Shown here: in pieces, positions 42,204-50,904 of the stretch
Numbering within the stretch: the first letter of the stretch is position 1
Layout: every line of letters starts with the position of its first letter
Assembly: GCF_009674565.1 (NCBI RefSeq)
Contig: NZ_WKJL01000019.1
Coordinates: forward strand, 1-64,000
Length of the DNA stretch: 64,000 bases
Source of the DNA: Duganella aquatilis
Lineage (GTDB): Bacteria; Pseudomonadota; Gammaproteobacteria; Burkholderiales; Burkholderiaceae_D
Direction of reading: 5' to 3'
Position numbers and translations under genes: made by a program
Notes under the pieces: generated by a model
Database searches by the model: none
What the model saw: the letters and a program-made list of their open reading frames with translations, nothing else
Told to the model about the DNA's origin: nothing

Positions 42204-43342
42204 TGAAAGCCGAACTCGAACCCTTCCACGCCATCGCCATCAGCAAACAGGCTCACGCCTTGAAAGCCGAGGGGCGCTCGATCATCCACATGGAATTTGG
42301 CCAGCCGTCCACCGGCGCGCCGAAGACCGCCATCGCCAGGGCGCACGCCGTGCTGGACGCCGAAAGCATGGGCTACTGGGAAAGCGCGCCGCTGAAACAG
42401 CGGCTGGCGCAGTTCTACGACGAACGCTACGGCGTAAAAGTCGATGCCGACCGCTTCATCCTGACCTGCGGCGCCTCGCCGGCGCTGGTGCTGGCGCTGA
42501 GTTCGATGTTCTCGCCGGGCGACCGCATCGCCATGGCGCGTCCCGGCTACGTGGCCTACCGCAACACCCTGAAGGCGCTGCACATGCAGCCGGTGGAAAT
42601 CGCCTGCGGCGCCGACGTTGGCTTCCAGCTGACCGCCGCCGCGCTGGCCGCCGTCGAACCGACGCCGCAGGGCGTAATCATCGCCTCGCCCGCCAATCCG
42701 ACCGGCACGCTGATCAAGGCCGACGAGCTGAAGGCCATCACCGAAGTCTGCCGCGCACGCGGCATCCGCATCATCTCCGACGAGATTTACCACGGCCTGA
42801 GCTACGTCGAGCCGGCGCAAACCATCCTCGCCCACGAACCGCAGGCGCTGGTGGTCAGCAGCTTCTCGAAATATTTCAGCATGGCCGGTTGGCGCCTGGG
42901 CTGGCTGCTGGCGCCAGCGGAGCACGTCGAACGCGCGCAAGCCTATTGCGGCAACCTGTTCCTGACCGCGCCGTCGCTGAGCCAGCACGCCGGCCTGGCC
43001 GCCTTCGACGCGCTGGATGAGCTGGACGGCCACATCAGCGTCTACCGCGAAAACCGCCGCCTGCTGCTGGCCGCCCTGCCCGAACTGGGCCTGACCACGG
43101 TGGCGCCGCCCGATGGCGCGTTCTACATCTACGCCAGCATCGCCCACCTGACCGACGACAGCCTGGCCTTCTGCAAGCGCCTGCTGCAGGACACCGGCAT
43201 CGCCAGCGCGCCCGGCATCGATTTCGATCCGGTCGACGGCAAGTACTTCATCCGGTTCAGCTTCGCCGTCTCCACGGCGGAAATCGAAGAAGCCATCCGC
43301 CGCCTGAAACCCTGGTTCGCGGCCCAACCCAGAAAGGTCTGA
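42203..43342 (+). CDS. Class I/II aminotransferase
   Basis: 379 residues, PLP fold type I. PLP lysine in SSFSKYFSMAGWRLGW, Asn of SPANPTGTL and Arg of YFIRFSFA. Resembles PatA/MalY-like and aspartate-type transaminases; the substrate is not predictable. No ribosome site precedes ATG 42203, while a TATAAT ends 7 bases before it, so the mRNA is probably leaderless. The hydrolase gene follows after 2 bases. Confidence 0.9.
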   Translation: MKAELEPFHAIAISKQAHALKAEGRSIIHMEFGQPSTGAPKTAIARAHAVLDAESMGYWESAPLKQRLAQFYDERYGVKVDADRFILTCGASPALVLALSSMFSPGDRIAMARPGYVAYRNTLKALHMQPVEIACGADVGFQLTAAALAAVEPTPQGVIIASPANPTGTLIKADELKAITEVCRARGIRIISDEIYHGLSYVEPAQTILAHEPQALVVSSFSKYFSMAGWRLGWLLAPAEHVERAQAYCGNLFLTAPSLSQHAGLAAFDALDELDGHISVYRENRRLLLAALPELGLTTVAPPDGAFYIYASIAHLTDDSLAFCKRLLQDTGIASAPGIDFDPVDGKYFIRFSFAVSTAEIEEAIRRLKPWFAAQPRKV

Positions 43343-43344
43343 TC

Positions 43345-44547
43345 ATGCGCCTCTCCTCCCTGCCCCGCTACGCTGCATTGATTGCCGTTGTGATGTTTGG
43401 AGGATGCGCTACCCGGCCGCCGGCCGAGCCGGCGCTGGACGCCGAGATGCAGCGCCTGATGGCCGCCGCCAAAGTACCCGGCCTGGCCGTAGCCCTCATC
43501 AAGGACGGCAAGGTCAGCTACACCCAGGCCTACGGCTACGCCAACGTCGAAAAGCAGCAGCCGCTGCGCACCGACACCATCATGTACGCCGCCTCGCTCA
43601 CCAAGGCCGTGTTCGCCTACACGGTAATGCAACTCGTGGACGAAGGCGTCTTCTCGCTCGACGCACCGCTGCCCATGCTGCTGAACAAGCCGCTGCCCGA
43701 CTACCCGAAATATGCCGACCTGAAGGACGATCCGCGCTGGCAGCAACTGACGCCGCGCATGCTGCTGTCCCACACCAGCGGTCTGCTCAACTGGCGCTAC
43801 ATCAACGACAACGGCAAGCTCGATTTCAAATATCCGCCCGGCAGCCGCTACGTCTACTCCGGCGAGGGTCTGAACATCCTGCAGATCGCCGTGGAGGAGC
43901 GCACCGGCATCCCGCTGGAAACGCTGATGCAACAGCGCGTGTTCGACCGCTTCGGCATGCGCGACACCAGCATGGTCTGGCGCGACGACTGGGCCGGACG
44001 CGAAACCACGCACTATGGCAAGGACGGCACGGTCATCCCGCACAAGCGCCGCAGCGACGCACGCGCCGCCGGTTCCATGGACACCACCATCGGCGACTAC
44101 GCCGCCTTCATGGCCGGCGTGCTGCGCGGCGAAGGCTTGTCGGCAGCGTCATACAAGGAAATGCTGTCGCCGCAGATGGCCATCGTCTCGCTGCAACAGT
44201 TCCCCTCGCACTGGCCGGGCGATACCGACCTGTGGCGCGGCATCGGCCTGTCGATCGGCCTGGGCTGGCCGCTGTACAACTCGCCGATGGGGCCGGCGTT
44301 CTTCAAGGAGGGAGCGGACGATGGCACCAACAACTTCGCGTTGGGCTTCCGCCAGCAGCGTGACGGCATCGTGTTATTGAGCAACAGTTCGAATGGGAAC
44401 AGCATGTTCCTCCCCGCCGTAGAGTATGTCTACGGCAAGACTTGCCTGCCGTGGTTCTGGATGAACTACATTCCCTACGACAAGCCGGAACTGATGGGGT
44501 TGAATATGCGGGAACACCCGGTGCTGAGCGCCGGGTGTGGCCGTTGA
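43345..44547 (+). CDS. Serine beta-lactamase-fold hydrolase, lipoprotein
   Basis: 400 residues. Lipobox FGGC (Cys21), then a class C-type fold with S84-L-T-K87 nucleophile motif and Y171-S-G in place of YxN. The HxG/KTG third motif is not obvious. Likely an esterase or peptidase of the EstB/D-aminopeptidase family on the periplasmic side. AAAGG overlaps the aminotransferase stop, so the pair is an operon. Confidence 0.87.
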   Translation: MRLSSLPRYAALIAVVMFGGCATRPPAEPALDAEMQRLMAAAKVPGLAVALIKDGKVSYTQAYGYANVEKQQPLRTDTIMYAASLTKAVFAYTVMQLVDEGVFSLDAPLPMLLNKPLPDYPKYADLKDDPRWQQLTPRMLLSHTSGLLNWRYINDNGKLDFKYPPGSRYVYSGEGLNILQIAVEERTGIPLETLMQQRVFDRFGMRDTSMVWRDDWAGRETTHYGKDGTVIPHKRRSDARAAGSMDTTIGDYAAFMAGVLRGEGLSAASYKEMLSPQMAIVSLQQFPSHWPGDTDLWRGIGLSIGLGWPLYNSPMGPAFFKEGADDGTNNFALGFRQQRDGIVLLSNSSNGNSMFLPAVEYVYGKTCLPWFWMNYIPYDKPELMGLNMREHPVLSAGCGR

Positions 44548-44553
44548 GCCAGG

Positions 44554-44769
44554 CTATTGCTCGGTCATGCCGCGCAGGTTTTCGATATCGGCCACCGCAT
44601 GTCGCCACGCGATTTCCGGATCGTAGACCGGCGCTGACTGCAGACCCAGTTGTATATCCTTGAGCACTTTGTTGCCCAGGGATATCTTGTAGCGCAGCGC
44701 CGTGTACTCCACGTCGTAAGTCTGTTTCAGACCTTGCTTACGGGTATAAGTTTCGTGAGAAGCAGGCAT
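44554..44769 (-). CDS. Hypothetical small protein
   Basis: 71 residues, charged, no membrane segment. AAGGAGG lies 5 bases before the ATG, giving a strong ribosome site, so expression is likely. Just downstream of the paoC gene on the same strand (43-base gap). No domain seen. Confidence 0.72.
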   Translation of the reverse strand: MPASHETYTRKQGLKQTYDVEYTALRYKISLGNKVLKDIQLGLQSAPVYDPEIAWRHAVADIENLRGMTEQ

Positions 44770-44811
44770 ATATCCTCCTTGTTCAAAACGTCTGAACAGG
44801 ATAGCACCAAC

Positions 44812-47004
44812 TCACACTTCCGGCATTTTTGCGATCAGCTTATCGAGCGTGATCGGATAATCGCGCACCCGCACGCCGGTGGCGTTGTAGACCGCGTTGG
44901 CCACCGCCGCCCCCACGCCGCAAATGCCCAGCTCGCCCACGCCCTTGGCTTTCATCGGTGAAGAGATGGGATCGGTTTCGTCGAGGAACACCACTTCCTG
45001 GTGCGGGATGTCGGCATGCACCGGCACTTCGTAGCCCGCCAGGTCGTGATTGACGAAGAAGCCGGCGCGATGGTCGACCACCAGATCTTCCATCAGCGCC
45101 GCGCCGACGCCCATGGTCATGGCGCCGATCACCTGGCTGCGCGCCGATTTCGGATTCAGGATGCGGCCCGAGGCGCACACCGCCAGCATGCGCCGCACGC
45201 GGATTTCGCCGGTGGCGGCATCGACGCCGACTTCGACAAAGTGCGCGCCGAAGGTTGATTGCTGGTATTTCTTGTCCAGGTCGCCGTACTCCATCGTATC
45301 CTCGCCCACCAGCTCGCCGTTGGCGGCGGCCTGGGTCAGTGGGAAGGAGCGGCCGTCAGCACGCACCGCGTTGTTGGCGAACTCGGCTTGCACCGGATCC
45401 AGCCCCAGTTTTTGCGCCGCCAGCTCGCGCAGCTTGACGCAGGCCGCGTACACGCCCGCCGTCGAACTGTTTCCACCCCACTGCCCGCCCGAACCGGCCG
45501 AGACCGGGAAGTCCGAATCGCCGAGCTTGACCACCACCTTGTTCAGCGGCACGCCCATCATCTCCGCAGCGGTCTGGGCGATGATGGTGTAGCTGCCGGT
45601 GCCGATGTCGGTCATGTCGGTTTCCACCGTCACCACGCCCTGGTTGTCCAGCCGCACGCGTGCGCCGGACTTCTGCACCATGTTGTTGCGGAAGGCCGAG
45701 GCCATGCCGATGCCGACCAGCCAGCGGCCGTCGCGCATCTTGCCCGGCTGCGGATTGCGCTTGTCCCAGCCGAAGCGCTGCGCACCGAGACGCAGGCAAT
45801 CGACAAAGCGCCGCGTCGAGAACTTGCGCTCGCGCTTGGCCGGATCAACCGTGGTGTCATTGATGATGCGGAAGGTGACCGGGTCCATCTTCAGCTTCTC
45901 AGCCATTTCATCCATGGCGATTTCCAACGCCATCAGACCCGGCGCTTCGCCGGGCGCGCGCATGGCATTGCCTTCTGGCAGGTCGAGCACGGCCAGGCGC
46001 ATCTTGGTCAGGCGGTTGGGACCGGCGTACAGCAGTTGCGTCTGCTGCACGGCGGTTTCCGGTTTGCCTTCCGGCAGGTCGCCGGACCAGCTTTCGTGGG
46101 CGATGGCGCTGATCTTGCCTTCACGCGTGGCGCCGATGCGCAGGCGCTGAATGGTGGCCGGACGGTGCGTGGTGTTATTCATCATCAGCGGACGCTGCAA
46201 GGCCACCTTGACCGGCCGCTGCACGGCCTTGGCGCCCAGCGCAGCCAGCAACGATTCGGCGCGCAGGAATAGCTTGCCGCCAAAACCGCCGCCGATGTAC
46301 GGCGACACCAGGCGCACGTTCTCTTTCGGAATGCCGAGCGTTTTCGCCATGTCGCCGCGGCCCCAGGCGATCATCTGGTTGGCGGTCCACAGCGTCAGCT
46401 TGTCGCCCTTCCAGCTGGCGATGGACGCATGCGGCTCCATCATCGCGTGCGACTGGTCGGGCGTGGTGTAGGTGGCGTCCAGCTTGACCGGCGCGGCGGT
46501 AAAAGCGCCGTTGAAGTCGCCGACCTTTTTGTCCTTGGCGTCCTTGTCGTCCGGCTCCTTGGCCTTGTCCTTCGCCTTGGCCAGGTCGTAGGCGCCCTGC
46601 TCCTTGCTGTACTTGACGTTGACCAGCTGCGCGGCGGCGCGCGCCTGCTCGAAGGTCTCGGCCACCACCAGCGCAATCGCCTGGTGGTAGTGCTGGATGT
46701 CCGGTCCGCCCAGCAGCTTGGCGGTGTTGAAATCGCCCTTGGTCAGCTTGCCCGCATTGTCGGCGGTGACGATGGCCAGCACGCCAGGCGCGCGCCTGGC
46801 GGCGCTGGTGTCGATAGACGTGATGCGACCCTTGGCAATGCCGGCGCCGACCACGTAGCCGTAGGCGACGTTGTCGAACTTGTGCTCGTAGGCGTACGGC
46901 GCGGTGCCGGTGGTTTTGTGCGGACCATCGATGCGGTCGGTGGCGTGGCCGATGATCTTCAGCTGATCGATGGGATTGGTGGTGGCGGGAGTGGCAAATT
47001 TCAT
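44812..47004 (-). CDS. paoC: Molybdopterin-binding subunit of aldehyde oxidoreductase
   Basis: 730 residues, xanthine-oxidase family large subunit (YagR/PaoC type). Seen are the aldehyde-oxidase domain a/b hammerhead, GGGFGGK (molybdopterin contact) and the catalytic glutamate in KGVGELGICG near the C-terminus. With the 2Fe-2S and FAD subunits upstream it forms a periplasmic aldehyde oxidoreductase that detoxifies aromatic aldehydes. No PaoD-type chaperone gene is adjacent. Confidence 0.92.
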   Translation of the reverse strand: MKFATPATTNPIDQLKIIGHATDRIDGPHKTTGTAPYAYEHKFDNVAYGYVVGAGIAKGRITSIDTSAARRAPGVLAIVTADNAGKLTKGDFNTAKLLGGPDIQHYHQAIALVVAETFEQARAAAQLVNVKYSKEQGAYDLAKAKDKAKEPDDKDAKDKKVGDFNGAFTAAPVKLDATYTTPDQSHAMMEPHASIASWKGDKLTLWTANQMIAWGRGDMAKTLGIPKENVRLVSPYIGGGFGGKLFLRAESLLAALGAKAVQRPVKVALQRPLMMNNTTHRPATIQRLRIGATREGKISAIAHESWSGDLPEGKPETAVQQTQLLYAGPNRLTKMRLAVLDLPEGNAMRAPGEAPGLMALEIAMDEMAEKLKMDPVTFRIINDTTVDPAKRERKFSTRRFVDCLRLGAQRFGWDKRNPQPGKMRDGRWLVGIGMASAFRNNMVQKSGARVRLDNQGVVTVETDMTDIGTGSYTIIAQTAAEMMGVPLNKVVVKLGDSDFPVSAGSGGQWGGNSSTAGVYAACVKLRELAAQKLGLDPVQAEFANNAVRADGRSFPLTQAAANGELVGEDTMEYGDLDKKYQQSTFGAHFVEVGVDAATGEIRVRRMLAVCASGRILNPKSARSQVIGAMTMGVGAALMEDLVVDHRAGFFVNHDLAGYEVPVHADIPHQEVVFLDETDPISSPMKAKGVGELGICGVGAAVANAVYNATGVRVRDYPITLDKLIAKMPEV

Positions 47005-47008
47005 GTTG

Positions 47009-47962
47009 TCAGCCTTTCTTCACATCAGCCAGGATCGAGGCCAGCGTGCGCTGCACCAGCGGCACCTTGAACGCGCTCTCGGCGCTCGGCTTGGCGCCGG
47101 CCAGCAATTGTTCGGCAACAGCCTTGGCGCCTTGCGGCATGCTGGCGTCGGCGGCCGGTACGCGCCACGGCTTGTGGGCGACACCGCCCAGGGCCACGCG
47201 GCCGCTGCCGTCCGGCAGCACCACGGCAGCCACCGAGACCAGCGCGAAGGCGTACGAGGCGCGGTCGCGTACCTTGCGGTAGACGTGGACGCCACCGAGC
47301 GGCTTGGGCAGAACGACGCCGGTGATCAGCTCGCCCGGCATCAGGGCGTTCTCGACGTTGGGCGTGCTGCCCGGCAGGCGGTGGAAGTCGGCGATCGGGA
47401 TGGTGCGCGTGGCGCCGTCGGCCTTGACGGTTTCCACGGTGGCGTCCAGCAGCTGCATGGCCACCGCCATGTCGCTCGGATGGGTGGCGATGCAGGCGTC
47501 GCTGGCGCCGAGAATGGCGTGGTTGCGGCTGTAGCCACCGATGGCCGAACAGCCGCTGCCCGGTTGGCGCTTGTTGCACGGCTGGTTGGTGTCGTAAAAA
47601 TACGGGCAGCGCGTGCGTTGCAGCAGGTTGCCGGCAGTGGTGGCCTTGTTGCGCAGCTGCGCGGAGGCGCCGGCCAGCAAGGCGCGCGACAGCACGGCGT
47701 AATCGCGCCGCACGCGCTGGTCGGCCGCCAGGTCGGTGTTGCGGACCAGCGCGCCGATGCGCAGGCCGCCGCCGGAGATGGCTTCGATCTTGTCCAGCGC
47801 CAGGCCGTTGACGTCGATCAGATGTTGCGGAGTTTCAATCTCCAGCTTCATCAGGTCCAGCAGATTGGTGCCGCCGGCGATGAACTTGGCGCCCGGCGTG
47901 CGCTGTGCGGCTGCGGCGGCCTCGGCCGGCGACTGTGCGCGCTGATAGGTAAAGGCCCTCAT
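47009..47962 (-). CDS. paoB: FAD-binding subunit of aldehyde oxidoreductase
   Basis: 317 residues. FAD_binding_5 domain (KFIAGGTNLLDLMKLE) and CO dehydrogenase flavoprotein C-terminal domain. A Cys cluster near residues 120-140 (RCPYFYDTNQPCNKR ... SGC) matches the extra 4Fe-4S cluster known in PaoB. ATG overlaps the upstream stop by four bases; the longer in-frame extension is a shadow of paoA. Confidence 0.92.
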   Translation of the reverse strand: MRAFTYQRAQSPAEAAAAAQRTPGAKFIAGGTNLLDLMKLEIETPQHLIDVNGLALDKIEAISGGGLRIGALVRNTDLAADQRVRRDYAVLSRALLAGASAQLRNKATTAGNLLQRTRCPYFYDTNQPCNKRQPGSGCSAIGGYSRNHAILGASDACIATHPSDMAVAMQLLDATVETVKADGATRTIPIADFHRLPGSTPNVENALMPGELITGVVLPKPLGGVHVYRKVRDRASYAFALVSVAAVVLPDGSGRVALGGVAHKPWRVPAADASMPQGAKAVAEQLLAGAKPSAESAFKVPLVQRTLASILADVKKG

Positions 47963-48612
47963 GCCGTCCTCCCTGCCACCTCGGTGATGGCATCGATGAT
48001 GTTGGAGTAGGCGCCACATCGGCAGATGTTGCCGCTCATGCGTTCGCGCAGTTCGGCTTCGTTCAGCAGCGGTTTGGTATTCAGGTCGGCGCTGACGTGG
48101 CTCGGGATGCCTTGTCTGATTTCGTCCAGCACGGCGACGGCGGAACAGATCTGTCCCGGCGTACAGTAGCCGCACTGGTAGCCGTCGTGCTTGACGAAGG
48201 CGGCCTGCATCGCGTGCAGATTGTCGGGCGTGCCCAGGCCTTCGATGGTGGTGACTTTGCTGCCTTCGTGCATGACGGCCAGCGTCAGGCAGGAATTGAT
48301 GCGGCGGCCGTCGACCAGCACCGTGCAGGCGCCGCACTGGCCGTGGTCGCAGCCTTTCTTGGTGCCGGTGAGATGCAGATGTTCACGCAAGGCATCGAGC
48401 AGCGTGGTGCGCGTATCGACTTCCAGTGTCTGTTGTTTGCCGTTGACCTGGAAGGTGAATTTGGTGATGGAAGGTGGCGGTGTGGTGGCGGGTGGGGCTG
48501 TTGCGGACGGGGCCTCCGCCGCTCGCAGCGGCACCGCCGTGGTGGTCGCAGATAGTGCGCCTGCAATCAATAAATTACGCCGAGAAACACTGATATCGCT
48601 AAGATCGTTCAT
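47959..48612 (-). CDS. paoA: 2Fe-2S subunit of aldehyde oxidoreductase
   Basis: 217 residues. Twin-arginine signal (SRRNLLIAG), then the two 2Fe-2S domains: CDHGQCGACTVLVDGRRINSC and CGYCTPGQ ... CRCGAY. The Tat signal exports the folded heterotrimer to the periplasm. First gene of paoABC. The upstream region contains a 12-base palindrome (TGACGGCCGTCA, 48684-48695) that may be an operator. Confidence 0.93.
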   Translation of the reverse strand: MNDLSDISVSRRNLLIAGALSATTTAVPLRAAEAPSATAPPATTPPPSITKFTFQVNGKQQTLEVDTRTTLLDALREHLHLTGTKKGCDHGQCGACTVLVDGRRINSCLTLAVMHEGSKVTTIEGLGTPDNLHAMQAAFVKHDGYQCGYCTPGQICSAVAVLDEIRQGIPSHVSADLNTKPLLNEAELRERMSGNICRCGAYSNIIDAITEVAGRTA

Positions 48613-48729
48613 GTCGTCGCATCCTCTTGCCTGTAGGGGTAGACCTTATAGTAAAGGCGTTACGACTTCAGGTTAAACACGATTGACGGCCGTCATTGAC
48701 AGCGTCCTCCCGCAGCGCAAAATGGCAGA

Positions 48730-49155
48730 ATGGAGACCGCCGACAAAGACTACATCGACGCCAGACTGGAGGCCGTGATCGAAAGAATGAACGGCGAAGC
48801 CCGTGCGCACCAAATCGCAACGGACGCCCGCTTGAAGGAACTCAACCAAACAATCGAGCACGGCCTGTCGTCAATGAATACCCGAATCACCCAAGCGGAA
48901 AATAATTTCCAGCATGGTTTGCAGTCCGTTCAGGAAGAAGTCAACACCAAGCTCGCGCAAATGGAAACCAACTTCCACCGCAGCCTGAACGACGCCATTA
49001 AATGGATGATCGGCACAATGGTTGGCCTGACGGCAATCTCGGTCACCGTCACATCCGTTCTGTTTCTACGCCTCGCGCCGAAAGACGATGTTACTGCGCG
49101 CCCAACCGCACAACTTGTCGCAAAAATTGACAAACCTAATCTCATTAGGAAATAA
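48730..49155 (+). CDS. Coiled-coil protein with one membrane helix
   Basis: 141 residues. Long N-terminal coiled coil (about 5-85), membrane helix (about 92-112), short basic tail. Same layout as the protein at 37604. Upstream there is no convincing ribosome site. Divergent from paoA. Function unknown. Confidence 0.72.
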   Translation: METADKDYIDARLEAVIERMNGEARAHQIATDARLKELNQTIEHGLSSMNTRITQAENNFQHGLQSVQEEVNTKLAQMETNFHRSLNDAIKWMIGTMVGLTAISVTVTSVLFLRLAPKDDVTARPTAQLVAKIDKPNLIRK

Positions 49156-49183
49156 TCACACCATATTAGTTTATGGTTAGATT
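49154..49183 (+). promoter_or_regulatory. Nested palindrome, probable TetR operator and leaderless promoter
   Basis: AATC-N3-CCATA-N6-TATGG-N3-GATT: two nested inverted repeats ending on the base before the TetR ATG. TATGGT (49172-49177) inside it would place transcription start at the ATG, so bound repressor would block its own promoter. Confidence 0.65.
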
Positions 49184-49759
49184 ATGCCCCGAATTGGATT
49201 AACGCCCGACCTGCTGGTCGACGCAGCGGCTGCGCTGGCCGACGAAATCGGCTTCAGCGCGCTGACGTTGACGGAATTGGCGCGACGTTTCGACGTCAAG
49301 GTCGCCAGCCTGTATGCGCACATCAAGAACTCCGACGACCTCAACACCCGCGTCGCCCTGCTGGCTTTGAGCAAGCTGGCCGACCTCGCCGATGAAGCCG
49401 CCGCCGGCCGCGCCGGCAAGGACGCGCTGGTCGCCGTCGCCAACGTCCACCGCGACTTCGCCCGCGTCCATCCCGGCCTGTTCGAAGCCGCGCGCTACCG
49501 CCTGCAAGCCCCGCTGCCGGAGAACAATGGCGGCATCCGCATCTCGCGCGTCACCCGCGCCATCCTGCGCGGCTACGCCCTCAGCGACACTGAAGCCACC
49601 GACGCCATGCGCCTGCTCGGCAGCGTCTTCCTTGGCTACCCGATGCTGGAACTGGCTGGCAGCTTCAGCCACAGCCAGCCCGACGCCCAACACTCCTGGC
49701 TGCGCAGCCTGGACGCGCTCGACGCCATCCTCAAGAACTGGCCCAAGGACACCCAATGA
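49184..49759 (+). CDS. TetR/AcrR family regulator
   Basis: 191 residues. N-terminal HTH (FSALTLTELARRFDVKVASL) and an all-helical C-terminal WHG-type ligand domain. No Shine-Dalgarno; the operator-like nested palindrome ends at the ATG, suggesting autorepression and a leaderless message. The SGNH hydrolase gene overlaps its stop by four bases, so the hydrolase is probably under its control. Confidence 0.88.
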   Translation: MPRIGLTPDLLVDAAAALADEIGFSALTLTELARRFDVKVASLYAHIKNSDDLNTRVALLALSKLADLADEAAAGRAGKDALVAVANVHRDFARVHPGLFEAARYRLQAPLPENNGGIRISRVTRAILRGYALSDTEATDAMRLLGSVFLGYPMLELAGSFSHSQPDAQHSWLRSLDALDAILKNWPKDTQ

Positions 49760-50904
49760 TCAACCAGAACCTCATCCACGGCGCCATCGACATCGAACAG
49801 ACCGCAGACGGCCTGCTGCCCTACCGCCTGCCCGCCTGGGCCCGCGCTCAATGCCCGGACCCGCAACTGGCGATGGCCGCCTCCCAGCCATCCGGCGTCC
49901 GCCTGGTGTTCCAAACGACAGCAATCAGCATCGAACTCGACACGCTGCCCACCAAGCGCGCCTACGCCGGCATGGCGGCACGGCCGGATGGCGTCTACGA
50001 CCTGTACATCGACGGCGCACTGTTCCGCCAACTCAGCGCGCCCGCCGGCAAGACCATGCACATCGACATGGCCGCCGGCACCGCCAGCATCACGCCAGGC
50101 ACGCCGCAAACCCTGCATTTCAGCGACCTGTCCACCGGCGACAAAACCATCGAGATCTGGCTGCCGCACGACGAAACCACCGAACTGATCGACCTGCGCG
50201 CCAACGCCACCATCATGCCAATCACCTCCGGCAAACGCCGCTGGCTGCACCACGGCAGCTCGATCAGCCAGGGCTCGAATGCCGCCAGCCCTTCCGGCAT
50301 CTGGCCCGCCGTCGCCGCGCGCCAGGCCGGCGTCGACCTGATGAATCTCGGCCTCAGCGGCAACGCCCTGCTCGATCCGTTCACCGCCCGCACCATGCGC
50401 GACCTGCCGGCCGACCTGATCAGCGTAAAAATGGGCATCAACCTGGTCAACACGGACCTGCTGCGCCTGCGCGCTTTCGCTCCGGCGGTGCACGGCTTCC
50501 TGGACACCATCCGCGACGGCCATCCGGCCACGCCGCTGCTGCTGATCTCGCCGGTGTACTGCCCGATCCACGAAGACACGCCCGGCCCCTGCCTGTTCGA
50601 CCTGCCGGCGCTGGGCGAAGGCCGCCTGCTGTTCCGCGCCGCCGGCAAGCGCAGCGACATCCGCCAGGGCAAGCTGACGCTGCGCATCATCCGCGAACAA
50701 CTGCAAGCCATCGTCAAGCAACGGCAGGCGAACGATCCCAACCTGCACTACCTGGACGGCACCGAGCTCTACGGCGCGGTCGACAACGCCCGCCTGCCGC
50801 TGCCGGACGAACTGCATCCGGATGCAGCCACGCACCAGCTGATCGGCGAGCGCTTCAACGAGCTGGTATTCCAGTCCGGAGCATTTGTCAGGAACGCTTG
50901 CTGA
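49756..50904 (+). CDS. SGNH/GDSL-type hydrolase
   Basis: 382 residues. N-terminal beta domain (about 1-165), then an SGNH esterase core: block I GSSISQG (nucleophile Ser), block II Gly in LGLSGN, block III Asn in GINLVN, block V DELHPDAATH with catalytic Asp and His. No signal peptide, so cytosolic. Probably a carbohydrate or lipid esterase regulated by the overlapping TetR gene. Its end overlaps the convergent kinase gene by 17 bases. Confidence 0.88.
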   Translation: MINQNLIHGAIDIEQTADGLLPYRLPAWARAQCPDPQLAMAASQPSGVRLVFQTTAISIELDTLPTKRAYAGMAARPDGVYDLYIDGALFRQLSAPAGKTMHIDMAAGTASITPGTPQTLHFSDLSTGDKTIEIWLPHDETTELIDLRANATIMPITSGKRRWLHHGSSISQGSNAASPSGIWPAVAARQAGVDLMNLGLSGNALLDPFTARTMRDLPADLISVKMGINLVNTDLLRLRAFAPAVHGFLDTIRDGHPATPLLLISPVYCPIHEDTPGPCLFDLPALGEGRLLFRAAGKRSDIRQGKLTLRIIREQLQAIVKQRQANDPNLHYLDGTELYGAVDNARLPLPDELHPDAATHQLIGERFNELVFQSGAFVRNAC

